This document shows, piece by piece, positions 20,498 to 28,691 of a stretch of 64,000 nucleotides of DNA (the stretch's first letter is position 1; each line of letters starts with the position of its first letter). The position numbers were made by a program, and so were the translations under genes. A model generated the notes under the pieces. The model saw nothing but the letters and a program-made list of their open reading frames with translations. It made no database searches and was not told where the DNA came from. The stretch lies in NCBI RefSeq assembly GCF_040834005.1, contig NZ_CP162129.1, positions 137,501 through 201,500 of the forward strand, in the 5' to 3' direction. The stretch is from Paenibacillus sp. PL2-23. Lineage in GTDB: Bacteria > Bacillota > Bacilli > Paenibacillales > Paenibacillaceae.

Positions 20498-21670
20498 ATG
20501 CACAAAGAGGAAGCACCATTCATCTATTTGGACCATGCGGCAACATCCTGGCCGAAGCCAATAGCGGTCACAGAGGCTGTCACGCATGCCATGCTGAATG
20601 ACGCCGCGAACCCTGGCAGAGGAAGCCATGCTATGGCTGTCAGAGCTAGCAGGGTGTTGTTCGATGCGAGAAAGCACTTGGCCAAGCTGTTCAATATTCG
20701 CAACCCTAATGATATAGCCTTCACATCCAACACCACCATGTCGTTGAATTTGGCTATCAAGGGATGGGTGAAGCCAGGGAATCATGTTATCGCTACGTCG
20801 GTGGAGCACAATTCCGTTCGGCGACCATTGTATCATTTGGAGCGGCATAACCAGCTAGAAGTTACCTACATCGAGTCGGACGCCACGGGTAAAATAAAGG
20901 TGGAGGATGTTGAAAAAGCCATTCAACCCCATACAACGATGATTATCGTCAATCACAGCTCGAACCTGCTGGGCACGATTTTGCCTGTAGCGGAGATTGG
21001 TGAAGTGGCGAGAAAGCATGGTGTGAAATTACTGGTGGACGCGGCTCAAAGCGCCGGTATTATGCCTATTGATGTGCAAGCGATGGGCATAGACCTGCTG
21101 GCCTTCCCCGGGCATAAGGGGCTGCTTGGTCCACAAGGGACAGGAGGTCTGTATATCGCTCCTGACATGGAGCTGGAGCCGCTCCTGCATGGCGGGACCG
21201 GCAGCCAGTCAGAGACGCCAGAGCAGCCGCTTGTGCGCCCAGACCGGTATGAGGCAGGCACCCAGAACACACCGGGCTTAGCGGGTCTCCGAGAGGGCGT
21301 TAAGCACGTGCTGAAGCTGGGAGTAGAGGCCATCTACGAGCATGAATGGAAGCTGGCGCAGCATATGATGGAGGGGCTTAGCGGTGTTAAAGGGGTACGG
21401 CTGCTGGGTCCTCCGCTGGGAGAGGCGAGAACGGGTATTGTCGCGCTGCATATGGATGGTGTTGATCCATCAGAGCTTTCATTTATATTGGACCAGCATT
21501 ATGGAATCGCCGTTAGAGCGGGATTTCATTGTACGCCGTTAGCGCACGCTGCAGCGGGAACCTCGTCAACAGGAGCGGTAAGGGCGAGTGTAGGGGCATC
21601 TACTTCTGTTGACGAAGCCGATGCATTTGTCCGGGCCATCAAGGAGATCAGAGAGCAATATCGTATATAG
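20498..21670 (+). CDS. Cysteine desulfurase-like class V aminotransferase
   Basis: A PLP enzyme of the class V aminotransferase fold (390 residues). It has FIYLDHAATSWPKP at the N-terminus, the Schiff-base lysine in FPGHKGLLGPQGTGGLYI, and a cysteine in the active-site loop RAGFHCTPLAH, which points to cysteine desulfurase-type sulfur mobilisation rather than simple transamination. The acceptor is not evident, since no IscU or tRNA-thiolation gene is adjacent. The ATG at 20498 follows GGAGAGGTGG; the longer ORF from 20459 would place residues upstream of the ribosome-binding site. Confidence 0.85.
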   Translation: MHKEEAPFIYLDHAATSWPKPIAVTEAVTHAMLNDAANPGRGSHAMAVRASRVLFDARKHLAKLFNIRNPNDIAFTSNTTMSLNLAIKGWVKPGNHVIATSVEHNSVRRPLYHLERHNQLEVTYIESDATGKIKVEDVEKAIQPHTTMIIVNHSSNLLGTILPVAEIGEVARKHGVKLLVDAAQSAGIMPIDVQAMGIDLLAFPGHKGLLGPQGTGGLYIAPDMELEPLLHGGTGSQSETPEQPLVRPDRYEAGTQNTPGLAGLREGVKHVLKLGVEAIYEHEWKLAQHMMEGLSGVKGVRLLGPPLGEARTGIVALHMDGVDPSELSFILDQHYGIAVRAGFHCTPLAHAAAGTSSTGAVRASVGASTSVDEADAFVRAIKEIREQYRI

Positions 21671-21685
21671 GGGATGGGAATAGAA

Positions 21686-22168
21686 ATGGACGAATGGTAC
21701 TTGGAACCAAGCTTTATCGCAATCGTCGCAGTCGCTTTTGTAACAGCTTTGCTCGTCATCTGGATAGCGGTGCTGGGCGTGCGACTGAAGAGACTGAGAA
21801 AGCAGTACGTTGCCGTGATGGGGAATACGGGCTTAACGAATATGGAAGATGTCATCGTAGAAATGAAGGGACAGCTGGAGGCGCAGCGTCAATACATAGA
21901 TACCCTGCAGCATGAGCTGAAGGACGTACAGGCTGCTCTGCCTCAGATGAAAGCAAAGCTCGGCATCATACGATACAACGCATTCTCGGATGGCGGCAGC
22001 GATCTCAGCTTTTCATTAGCCATTCTGAACGCAGAGAAGGATGGCGCCGTGTTCTCAGGCCTGCACAGCAGGGATAATACGTATGTGTACGCGAAGCCCG
22101 TTGAGAAAGGGCAATCGTCGTATACACTGACCCCGGAAGAGCGCAAGGCCATCGATGCGGCCAAATAG
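21686..22168 (+). CDS. DUF4446 family membrane-anchored protein
   Basis: A 160-residue protein with one N-terminal transmembrane segment (FIAIVAVAFVTALLVIWIAVL, about 8-28), a basic RLKRLRKQY border, a coiled-coil region (MEDVIVEMKGQLEAQRQYIDTL) and the conserved DUF4446 core IIRYNAFSDGGSDLSFSLA...HSRDNTYVYAKPV. It occurs beside parB in many Firmicutes; its function is unknown. The ATG at 21686 is preferred to 21674, which lies too close to AGGGG. Confidence 0.82.
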   Translation: MDEWYLEPSFIAIVAVAFVTALLVIWIAVLGVRLKRLRKQYVAVMGNTGLTNMEDVIVEMKGQLEAQRQYIDTLQHELKDVQAALPQMKAKLGIIRYNAFSDGGSDLSFSLAILNAEKDGAVFSGLHSRDNTYVYAKPVEKGQSSYTLTPEERKAIDAAK

Positions 22169-22184
22169 CCGCACCGCATAAGGT

Positions 22185-22787
22185 TTAATCCGAAGCAGCC
22201 GCTTGATCACGGGCGGCAGAGGTGATGTGGACATGATTGGCGATTGCAGTGAAGAGACTGGTCGCGATGACATCCGACATGCGAATGACAAGGTGCAGCC
22301 TGGTGTTCTGCAGGACAAAATATTCCATGAACCCGCCTACATTCACAATGCCGGTTACATGAATATCGCCAACGGGAGGGAGCTCCTTATTCACGCCTGC
22401 TCCAGGACGAACCGGTCCTTCTCCAATCTGAATGCAGCCTACACTGGAAACCTGGCCAAGGCAGGCGTCGATTCCGATGATGTAAGGGTTGGCATGCGAA
22501 GCTTGAATTGCCGCCAATGTATCCTCCAAATTCATGGCGTGCACAGGCTCCTCCAGCGTGCCATAGAGATGGAAGTGAGGGCTGCGGTACTTGAGCAGGG
22601 CCGTGCCAATCAGAGGGCCTAATGCATCGCCTGTAGAACGATCTGTGCCGATGCACACAACGACAATGGGACGAGTACTTGGAACCTCCATTAGAAAGCC
22701 GGAGAGACGATTGACAAGCATACCTACGATGCCTGATGTGGTATAGGGGACTTTGAATGTAGCTTCTTTCATAAATGGCAGTTTCAT
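22185..22787 (-). CDS. yyaC: YyaC family spore protein (germination protease-like)
   Basis: A 200-residue protein of the YyaC/DUF1256 family, related to the Gpr germination protease fold. Recognisable blocks are VVVCIGTDRSTGDALGPLIG, IIGIDACLGQ and PPVGDIHVTGIVNVGGFMEYFVLQNTRL. The gene is found only in spore formers and near parB in Bacillus, which supports the spore-former assignment. GGGAGGG lies 5 bases before the ATG. It is the only minus-strand gene in this stretch. Confidence 0.9.
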   Translation of the reverse strand: MKLPFMKEATFKVPYTTSGIVGMLVNRLSGFLMEVPSTRPIVVVCIGTDRSTGDALGPLIGTALLKYRSPHFHLYGTLEEPVHAMNLEDTLAAIQASHANPYIIGIDACLGQVSSVGCIQIGEGPVRPGAGVNKELPPVGDIHVTGIVNVGGFMEYFVLQNTRLHLVIRMSDVIATSLFTAIANHVHITSAARDQAAASD

Positions 22788-22889
22788 AGAATCCCTCCCA
22801 TTAACGCTTATATGATACTAGTATATGGATGGGACAACCAATTTATACTTGGCGGAGAAGGGAAAGTTGGCGGAAAGGACGAAAGGGAC

Positions 22890-23132
22890 ATGCTGCTTAT
22901 TGCATTCGATTCGACGCAACAGGCGCTGAGAGCGGAGATGCTGCTCGAATACGCAGAAATTGAAATCGATATTTGTCCGACGCCGAAGGAAATTACGGCG
23001 GGCTGCGCGTTGTCGATCCATTTTCCAGAGGAAGACCTTGCGACAGTGAAAGACGTAATTGTACAAGAGTCGGTAGAAATCAGAGGCATATTCAAACCCG
23101 CAGCGGAAGGGTATGAAGAGATAGAACGATAA
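22890..23132 (+). CDS. DUF3343 domain protein
   Basis: An 80-residue protein (MLLIAFDSTQQALRAEMLLEYAEIEIDICPTPKEITAGCALSIHF) of the DUF3343 family, ferredoxin-like small proteins that often accompany sulfur or selenium metabolism genes; the cysteine in TAGCAL is typical. The ATG at 22890 is chosen for its match to family length. The longer ORF from 22812 has no ribosome-binding site. It may relate to the cysteine desulfurase-like gene 1.2 kb upstream, which is an inference. Confidence 0.78.
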   Translation: MLLIAFDSTQQALRAEMLLEYAEIEIDICPTPKEITAGCALSIHFPEEDLATVKDVIVQESVEIRGIFKPAAEGYEEIER

Positions 23133-23162
23133 GGGACAGGCCAGGAATGGAGGGATGCGATC

Positions 23163-24017
23163 ATGATGGAGTGGTACAACAGCATGGTGGACATGCTGCC
23201 GGATGAGGTTATGTGGGAGAAGCTAGCAGTCGGGGCGTTAAGAATCATCATTATTCTAGTATTGAGCCGAGTGGCTCTATGGATTCTACATAGGATGATT
23301 GACAGAGTCATGCTGGAGCGTACGAGCAAGTACGTTCAGAAAAACGTGCGAAGAATGACGACTGTCGGCAAGCTGCTGCGCAACGTGACGGCGTATATCG
23401 TATATTTTATTACGGCGATGCTGGTGTTGTCGGAGGTTGGTATTAATCTTGGGCCGCTGCTAGCGGGGGCTGGCGTAGTGGGGCTGGCCATTGGCTTCGG
23501 CGCGCAGAGCTTGGTCAAGGATATTATTACAGGCTTCTTCATTATCCTGGAGGATCAATTCGCGGTTGGCGATGTTATACAGACAGGTCAATTCAAGGGT
23601 ACAGTGGAGGTCATCGGGCTGCGTACGACGAAGATATTAAGCTGGACCGGAGAAGTCCATATCGTGCCTAACGGCATGATTAATGAGGTGACGAATTTCT
23701 CTATCAACAACTCCTTGGCGGTTGTGGACGTATCTGTTGCGTTCGAGGCGGATGTGGATCAAGCTATGATGATCATCAAGGAGACTGCAAAGGAAATTCA
23801 GTATGATGACCTGGTGAAGGAGCCCGAGGTGCTGGGCGTTCAGATGATGTCGGCATCCGGCATAACGATCCGCGTCGTGGCGGAATGCAGACCGAACACG
23901 CAGCATGCGCTCGCCCGGAAGATGAACAAGGAGATGAAGGCGGCATTCGACCGTTATGGCATCGAAATTCCATATCCGCGCATGGTAACATACCAGAGGG
24001 GTATGAAGGAGGGGTAG
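23163..24017 (+). CDS. MscS-type small-conductance mechanosensitive channel
   Basis: A 284-residue channel of the MscS family. It has transmembrane segments around 22-42 and 68-90, the pore-lining helix LLAGAGVVGLAIGFGAQSLVKDIITGFFI (Gly/Ala packing), and the cytoplasmic beta domain (FAVGDVIQTGQFKGTVEVIGLRTTKI, VPNGMI). Such channels release solutes on hypo-osmotic shock. GGAGGG lies upstream of two adjacent ATG codons. DUF951 follows after 3 bases. Confidence 0.93.
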   Translation: MMEWYNSMVDMLPDEVMWEKLAVGALRIIIILVLSRVALWILHRMIDRVMLERTSKYVQKNVRRMTTVGKLLRNVTAYIVYFITAMLVLSEVGINLGPLLAGAGVVGLAIGFGAQSLVKDIITGFFIILEDQFAVGDVIQTGQFKGTVEVIGLRTTKILSWTGEVHIVPNGMINEVTNFSINNSLAVVDVSVAFEADVDQAMMIIKETAKEIQYDDLVKEPEVLGVQMMSASGITIRVVAECRPNTQHALARKMNKEMKAAFDRYGIEIPYPRMVTYQRGMKEG

Positions 24018-24020
24018 AGG

Positions 24021-24242
24021 ATGGAGCGTAAGCAGTTCGAGCTTGGGGATATCGTCATGATGAAGAAGCAGCATCCCTGCGGCACTAACGAGATGGAGAT
24101 TATCCGGATGGGGATGGACATTCGAATCAAGTGTGTAGGCTGCAAGCATAGCGTCTTGATCCCTAGAGCCAAATTCGAGAAAAACATGAAAAAGGTGCTC
24201 CGTTCCAAAGCAAGCGAGGAAGGCTCTGATGGGTCAGAATAG
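24021..24242 (+). CDS. DUF951 family protein
   Basis: A 73-residue protein with the DUF951 pattern FELGDIVMMKKQHPCGTNEMEIIRMGMDIRIKCVGCKHSVLIPRAKFEK. The cysteines in HPCG and CVGC suggest a small metal-binding site. In Bacillus this family (YyzM) lies between yyaD/E and the ychF-rpsF region, the same neighbourhood as here. Function is unknown. Confidence 0.85.
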   Translation: MERKQFELGDIVMMKKQHPCGTNEMEIIRMGMDIRIKCVGCKHSVLIPRAKFEKNMKKVLRSKASEEGSDGSE

Positions 24243-24279
24243 ACGGCATTTGGAGCGCTAAAAATTATGCGGGACACGC

Positions 24280-24308
24280 TTGCACAGAGGTTCGATATGT
24301 GATATATT
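24280..24308 (+). promoter_or_regulatory. Promoter of tRNA-Ser
   Basis: TTGCAC (24280-24285), a 17-base spacer and TATATT (24303-24308) end 10 bases before the tRNA. Each hexamer has 4-5 of 6 consensus bases. Confidence 0.65.
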
Positions 24309-24318
24309 ATTACTTACT

Positions 24319-24409
24319 GGAGAGGTACCCAAGAGGCCCAAGGGGGCTGACTCGAAATCAGCTAGGCGTGTCAAAGCGTGCGTGGGTTCGAATCCCACCC
24401 TCTCCGCCA
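24319..24409 (+). tRNA. tRNA-Ser (anticodon CGA)
   Basis: A 91-nt class II tRNA. The acceptor stem is GGAGAGG/CCTCTCC with discriminator G and encoded CCA (24407-24409). The anticodon stem GCTGA/TCAGC surrounds loop CTCGAAA, giving anticodon CGA at 24353-24355 (reads UCG). A long variable arm and the T-loop GGTTCGAATCC follow. Confidence 0.98.
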
Positions 24410-24426
24410 CTCTATAAACAATGAAC

Positions 24427-24454
24427 AGCGATCTCATCGGAGGTCGCTTTTTTT
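24427..24454 (+). terminator. Terminator of tRNA-Ser
   Basis: An 8-bp stem AGCGATCT/AGGTCGCT (one G-T pair; 24427-24434 with 24441-24448) followed by seven T residues, 17 bases after the tRNA. Confidence 0.85.
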
Positions 24455-24493
24455 ATGGGCATTTTAATGAAATTAGCGGGGGATGACATAGAA

Positions 24494-24730
24494 GAAGAGG
24501 ACTCCTGAGAGTCCTCTTCCTGACGGTGTTTGATCTGGTATTCGGTATTCTCGCACAACAGCTTCTTGAAACATCTGAGTGTAACCGGAGTTAACCCTCT
24601 CGCGCTTCATGACGCGGAGTTACCTAAAGTGTTCTTTAGCACAACGCCTCGCTTTAACGTGAAGTGGATGAAATACGCTTAGATCCTTGCACCAATGGGT
24701 CCAATGGAACCACACCTCTCTTCCACCGTC
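24494..24730 (-). ncRNA. Structured element copy 1 (candidate ncRNA, tandem pair)
   Basis: A 209-nt core (24522-24730) is closed by GACGGTG/CACCGTC and ends, on the minus strand, in a perfect 10-bp hairpin (24494-24519) followed by TTCTTCT, a likely terminator. Inside lies a conserved hairpin read on the minus strand as CTAAAG-AACA-CTTTAG. It is a diverged duplicate of 24810-25052. I see no coding potential; ORFs here break between copies. I cannot match it to SRP, 6S, tmRNA, RNase P or T-box motifs. The strand is inferred from the terminator side. Confidence 0.5.
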
Positions 24731-24809
24731 ATTTATAGAATGACCCCTTTGCGGTTTTCTTATTCGTACATCTTCATGAAATTTTAAAAAATAGCTCAGG
24801 GCAACAGGA

Positions 24810-25052
24810 AAAGAGGGCTCCTGAGAGTCCTCTTTCCTGACGGTGTTTGATCTGGCATTCGTGTATCCTCGCACAACAACGATCTGAAACATCTGAGCTT
24901 AAACGAAGTTAAGCTCTCGCGAATCAATGGAACGTGGAGTTACCTAAAGTGCTCTTTAGCACAACGCCTCGCTTTAACGTGAAGTGGATGAAATACTCAA
25001 GAGATCCTTGCACCCAGTAGGTCCAACGGAACCACACCTCTCTTCCACCGTC
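24810..25052 (-). ncRNA. Structured element copy 2 (candidate ncRNA, tandem pair)
   Basis: The second copy has a 214-nt core (24839-25052) with the same GACGGTG/CACCGTC closing stem and the same terminator-like hairpin at 24810-24835, here followed on the minus strand by TTTTCC. It contains CTAAAG-AGCA-CTTTAG and a perfect 8-bp hairpin GAGCTTAA/TTAAGCTC. The two copies share long identical blocks (for example GCACAACGCCTCGCTTTAAC on the plus strand) but differ in hairpin loops. Just outside the core both have ATTCTATA on the minus strand, possibly part of a promoter. Confidence 0.5.
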
Positions 25053-25108
25053 GAGATATAGAATAGCCCGAACGGAGATATGTTATTCACATTATCTCAA
25101 TAAATAAT

Positions 25109-25294
25109 TTAACGTTTCGGCATGCGGATCCACTTGCGCTCATGATTCGTATTCTCGGGGAAGCGTTCGCCCTTATGCAGCTTCACCTTCTTGGGATCCT
25201 CGATCCCCATGTGGAAATCATTGACGCCGGTCTCGATGTACGTGCCGTCGTTCGGAGCTTTGTCGCCTTGGTTAAACATTGTAAATTCACCCAC
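25109..25294 (-). CDS. YjzC family small protein
   Basis: A 61-residue basic protein: the core GDKAPNDGTYIETG, KKVKLHKGERFPENTNHERKW matches the YjzC family of Bacillales, whose function is unknown. The GTG start (25294-25292) is chosen because GGAGGTG lies exactly 7 bases upstream and the conserved region begins soon after; a longer ORF reaching 25420 has no such site. It is divergent from the rpsF promoter. Confidence 0.8.
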   Translation of the reverse strand: MGEFTMFNQGDKAPNDGTYIETGVNDFHMGIEDPKKVKLHKGERFPENTNHERKWIRMPKR

Positions 25295-25420
25295 TGCTAA
25301 GCACCTCCAGTCGAATTGGACAGCCGCGGTCAAGCGGTCACGTCCAATGGTTAGTATAGGCACGCCATGGGTGGCGCATGAGTGACAGATAACGGATGCT
25401 GGCCGATGTGGAACGGGCAC

Positions 25421-25449
25421 TTGTCATGCTGTACATAATTTGATATAAT
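25421..25449 (+). promoter_or_regulatory. Sigma-A promoter of rpsF-ssb-rpsR
   Basis: TTGTCA (25421-25426), a 17-base spacer and a perfect TATAAT (25444-25449). It lies about 75 bases before rpsF, leaving a leader of about 65 nt. Confidence 0.85.
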
Positions 25450-25458
25450 ATAGAGATG

Positions 25459-25505
25459 CGAGCCTAAGGCTCGTTCCTTGCTCCGCTTGCGGGGCCGTTA
25501 GTCCA
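25459..25505 (+). promoter_or_regulatory. Possible S6:S18-binding autoregulatory leader
   Basis: The rpsF leader contains hairpin GAGCC-TAA-GGCTC and a second stem GCTCCG-CTTG-CGGGGC followed by CCGTTAGTCC. Leaders of rpsF operons that bind the S6:S18 complex carry a CCG motif next to a stem. The resemblance is only by eye, so this is tentative. Confidence 0.35.
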
Positions 25506-25522
25506 AAAGGAGGTGAAACACA

Positions 25523-25807
25523 ATGCGCAAATATGAAGTGATGTACATCATTCGTCCAGAAGTAGAGCAAGAGAACGTTCAAGCTCTGGTTGAAAAGTTC
25601 AATGGCATCATCTCCAACGGTGGCGAGGTTACGAAAACAGACGTAATCGGCAAACGCCGTCTTGCGTATGAGATCAACAAGCTTCGTGACGGATACTTCG
25701 TTCTGGTACACTTCAACGCTACAACTGAAGTTGTTAATGAACTTGACCGTATCATGAAGATTTCCGACGAAGTCATTCGTTCGTTGATCGTCAGAGACGT
25801 AGCTTAA
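25523..25807 (+). CDS. rpsF: 30S ribosomal protein S6
   Basis: A 94-residue S6 protein beginning [22 protein letters not shown] and containing [26 protein letters not shown], the conserved S6 core. It binds S18 in the small-subunit platform. AAAGGAGGTG is a strong ribosome-binding site. It is first in the rpsF-ssb-rpsR operon. Confidence 0.98.
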   Translation: MRKYEVMYIIRPEVEQENVQALVEKFNGIISNGGEVTKTDVIGKRRLAYEINKLRDGYFVLVHFNATTEVVNELDRIMKISDEVIRSLIVRDVA

Positions 25808-25845
25808 GTCTAACGCAAGATTTGTTCAATGGGGAGGTCATGACA

Positions 25846-26406
25846 TTGTTGAACCGTGTAATATTGATTGGCAGATTGACGAGAGATCCGGAGCTTCGTT
25901 ATACGCCGGCAGGGGTTGCGGTTACGCAATTCACGTTAGCCGTGGACCGTCCGTTCAGCGGCGGCGAAGGGCGTGAGCGTGAAGCGGACTTCATTCCGGT
26001 CGTTACATGGCGTCAGCTGGCCGAGACGTGTGCCAATTACTTGCGCAAAGGCCGCTTAACGGCGGTTGAAGGTCGCATTCAAGTGCGGAACTACGAGAAC
26101 AACGAGGGCAAGCGTGTGTATGTAACGGAAGTTATTGCAGACAATGTTCGGTTCCTGGAGTCGAGCCGCGAAGGCGGAGGACAGCAGCGTGAGGATAATG
26201 GCGGCGGATATGGCAGCGGCGGTAATAGCGGCAATGGCGGTGGCGGCTACAGCGGAGGAGGAGGCAACTCTTCTTACGGTGGGAGCAATAACGGCGGCGG
26301 CGGTTACAGCGGCAATCGTTCGAATCAATCACGGAACGACAACAATGATCCGTTCAAGGATGATGGACGCCCGATTGACATCTCAGAAGATGATTTACCA
26401 TTCTAA
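25846..26406 (+). CDS. ssb: Single-stranded DNA-binding protein
   Basis: SSB coats single-stranded DNA at forks. The protein starts [29 protein letters not shown] (OB fold to about residue 105), followed by a long Gly/Ser/Asn-rich linker and the acidic partner-binding tip DISEDDLPF. Start choice: TTG at 25846 gives the canonical MLNRV start and sits 9 bases from GGGAGG; the ATG at 25840 is only 2 bases from it. The glycine-rich linker is written in imperfect GGCGGC-type repeats. Confidence 0.95.
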   Translation: MLNRVILIGRLTRDPELRYTPAGVAVTQFTLAVDRPFSGGEGREREADFIPVVTWRQLAETCANYLRKGRLTAVEGRIQVRNYENNEGKRVYVTEVIADNVRFLESSREGGGQQREDNGGGYGSGGNSGNGGGGYSGGGGNSSYGGSNNGGGGYSGNRSNQSRNDNNDPFKDDGRPIDISEDDLPF

Positions 26407-26431
26407 ATTTCAACGATAAGGAGGATGTACC

Positions 26432-26713
26432 ATGAGCTTCAGACAAAGAGAAGGCGGCGATGAGCGTCCAGAACGCAAATTCGGCGGTCGCAAAGGCGGT
26501 CGTAACAAGCGCCGTAAAGTTTGTTTCTTCACTGTGAACAAAATTACTCACATTGACTATAAAGACACAGATCTGCTCAAGAAGTTTATCAGCGAGCGTG
26601 GCAAAATCTTGCCTCGTCGTGTAACAGGCACAAGCGCGAAATACCAACGCTTGCTGACTATCGCGATTAAACGTTCCCGTCAGATCGCACTGCTGCCTTA
26701 CACGACTGAATAG
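26432..26713 (+). CDS. rpsR: 30S ribosomal protein S18
   Basis: A 93-residue basic protein with the S18 core [61 protein letters not shown]. The N-terminal extension ([25 protein letters not shown]) is Gly/Arg rich. RBS AAGGAGGATG. It ends the operon and is followed by a strong terminator. Confidence 0.98.
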   Translation: MSFRQREGGDERPERKFGGRKGGRNKRRKVCFFTVNKITHIDYKDTDLLKKFISERGKILPRRVTGTSAKYQRLLTIAIKRSRQIALLPYTTE

Positions 26714-26738
26714 TCGGATAAGCACAGCGAGAAGAAAG

Positions 26739-26762
26739 GCCTCCTTAGGAGGCTTTTTTTTA
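26739..26762 (+). terminator. Terminator of the rpsF operon
   Basis: Stem GCCTCC/GGAGGC (26739-26744 with 26748-26753, 3-nt loop) followed by nine T residues. Confidence 0.9.
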
Positions 26763-26781
26763 TGTGAACAAACGACCATAC

Positions 26782-26954
26782 TGTGGATAACTTTATGGAC
26801 AAGAGTGGGGCAGGATGTGTGGAGCCAAGCGGGATAATGGGGTTTACACACAGTTAACAAGAGAATATCCACATGTTTTCCACAGGTCACCTTAGGACAA
26901 GGCACCGCCTTATCCACATGTAGATAAATGCACCCCTTTGCGGGGTTATCCACC
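26782..26954. promoter_or_regulatory. Second DnaA-box cluster outside oriC
   Basis: Five DnaA boxes lie within 173 bases of non-coding DNA: TGTGGATAA 26782-26790 (perfect, inverted), ATATCCACA 26865-26873, TTTTCCACA 26876-26884, TTATCCACA 26910-26918 (perfect) and TTATCCACC 26946-26954; the other three have one mismatch. There is no AT-rich unwinding tract with trios. Bacillus subtilis has origin-proximal DnaA-box clusters that titrate DnaA; this looks similar. The stretch 26764-27157 holds no gene. Confidence 0.75.
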
Positions 26955-27157
26955 TATTTATTAGATTTATTAAGAATAGGTGCGAGAAAAGAAGAAAACA
27001 GGCGAAAAGGCAATAAGTATGCGCTTACTTCAAATTTGGTTCATGAGAAACCGTTCGTCAGACTGTGTATAATGTTGACCATTGGATATCGGCCCCGACC
27101 TTTCTGAGAGTGGAAGGTCAACTACACATTATCATACGAAAGAGAGGCTATTTTATT

Positions 27158-28609
27158 TTGCTTACCCAACTAAAAAACACATGGTTTTTTAACGTGCGCG
27201 GCGATTTGCTGGCTGGCATCACGGTTGCGCTGGCCTTAATCCCGGAAGCGATCGCCTTCTCCATTATTGCGGGAGTGGACCCGATGGTCGGTCTGCATGC
27301 GTCGTTCTGTATTGCGGTCATTATCTCGCTGGTGGGGGGACGTCCCGGTATGATCTCCGCTGCAACGGGAGCGATGGCTGTATTGATGGTCACGCTTGTT
27401 GCGCAGCATGGACTGGAATACCTGTACGCTGCGACGATCCTGACAGGTATTATTCAGATCATTATCGGATTGCTGAAGCTAGGCCGGTTCATAACGTTTG
27501 TGCCGCATTCCGTCGTCATCGGCTTCGTGAATGCCCTTGCTATCCTGATCTTTATGACACAGCTGGTGCAGTTCAAGGGCGTAACCTGGGTCACCTATGC
27601 CCTGGTAGCAGCCACACTAGTCATCATCTACGGGCTGCCGCGCCTGACGAAGGCTGTTCCTTCCGCCCTGATCGCGATTGTCGTCATTACGACGATAACG
27701 GTGCTATTCGGCATTAACGTCAATACAGTAGGCGATATGGGCAACATCGAACGCGCATTGCCGCTGTTCCATGTGCCGGATGTCCTGTTTAACTGGGACA
27801 CGCTGATGATTATCCTCCCTGTATCGCTGACGCTGGCGATTGTGGGTCTGCTGGAATCGTTGATGACGGCTACCATTCTCGATGAAGAGACGAATACAAA
27901 AAGCGATAAGAACAAGGAAGTGCGCGGTCAAGGCATCGCCAACACGGTAACGGGCTTCTTCGGCGGCATGGCGGGCTGCGCTATGATCGGCCAATCGGTC
28001 ATTAATGTGAAGTCGGGCGGCAGAGGACGATTGTCTACGATGACCGCGGGCGTGGTGCTTCTGTTCCTCATTATGGTGCTCAGCGATGTCGTGAGGATCA
28101 TTCCGATGCCGGCTCTTGTCGGGGTTATGATCATGGTGTCTATCGGTACGTTTAACTGGAGATCCATTCTGGACATTAAGAAAATACCGGTATCAGACAC
28201 GATCGTTATGGCCACTACCGTAGCTGTTGTTGTATATACGCACGATCTCGCCAGAGGCGTCATTGTCGGCGTCATTATGAGCGCGCTCATCTTCGGCTGG
28301 AGAATGGCTAAGCTGAAGGTGGAGATGAAGGTGACGGAGAACGGCACGAAGCATTATCTCATTCGGGGTCAAATGTTTTTCGGCACAATGAGCCACTTCA
28401 CGGAGCTATTCCAGCCGGAGCAGGACCCCGAGCATGTCGTGATCGACTTCTCCGCCTCTCACATCTGGGATCATTCAGCCGTTACCGCTATTGCGAAGGT
28501 GAACGCCAAATACGAGGCGCTGGGCAAGAAGGTAACGTTAGTGGGACTGAACGACGAAAGCCGCAAGCTGGTCGACCGAGTCGGGTTAGCCGCAGCGGGC
28601 GGGCATTAA
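27158..28609 (+). CDS. SulP family inorganic anion transporter
   Basis: A SulP/SLC26-type carrier (483 residues from this TTG). It has about 10-12 hydrophobic segments, the family start [28 protein letters not shown], and a C-terminal STAS domain ([22 protein letters not shown]...[14 protein letters not shown]). Substrates in this family include sulfate, bicarbonate and other anions; the substrate here is not evident. The start is uncertain: TTG 27158 lies 10 bases after AGAGAGG, and an open frame continues upstream to GTG 27065. It is preceded by the DnaA-box cluster. Confidence 0.88.
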   Translation: MLTQLKNTWFFNVRGDLLAGITVALALIPEAIAFSIIAGVDPMVGLHASFCIAVIISLVGGRPGMISAATGAMAVLMVTLVAQHGLEYLYAATILTGIIQIIIGLLKLGRFITFVPHSVVIGFVNALAILIFMTQLVQFKGVTWVTYALVAATLVIIYGLPRLTKAVPSALIAIVVITTITVLFGINVNTVGDMGNIERALPLFHVPDVLFNWDTLMIILPVSLTLAIVGLLESLMTATILDEETNTKSDKNKEVRGQGIANTVTGFFGGMAGCAMIGQSVINVKSGGRGRLSTMTAGVVLLFLIMVLSDVVRIIPMPALVGVMIMVSIGTFNWRSILDIKKIPVSDTIVMATTVAVVVYTHDLARGVIVGVIMSALIFGWRMAKLKVEMKVTENGTKHYLIRGQMFFGTMSHFTELFQPEQDPEHVVIDFSASHIWDHSAVTAIAKVNAKYEALGKKVTLVGLNDESRKLVDRVGLAAAGGH

Positions 28610-28633
28610 GATCCGCAGCATTTGTATCATAGC

Positions 28634-28681
28634 AAAGGGCTCATACAGCAGACCAACGGGGTCGCTGCATGAGCCCTTTTT
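28634..28681. terminator. Bidirectional terminator between sulP-type gene and ktrB
   Basis: Stem AAAGGGCTCAT/ATGAGCCCTTT (28634-28644 with 28669-28679) with a 24-nt loop that can fold further. T-rich on the plus side (TTTTTG) and A/T on the other, between converging genes. Confidence 0.8.
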
Positions 28682-28691
28682 GTTTCTTCTC

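Noticed and set aside
24494-25052. Tandem element as SRP RNA, 6S RNA, tmRNA, RNase P RNA or T-box
   Set aside because: None of the hallmarks (GGAAGGAAGC-type SRP loop, tRNA-like ends, P4 helix sequence, GGTGGTACCGCG T-box) could be found on either strand.
26782-26954. Second replication origin
   Set aside because: DnaA boxes are present but there is no DnaA-trio run, GC block or AT-rich unwinding tract next to them.
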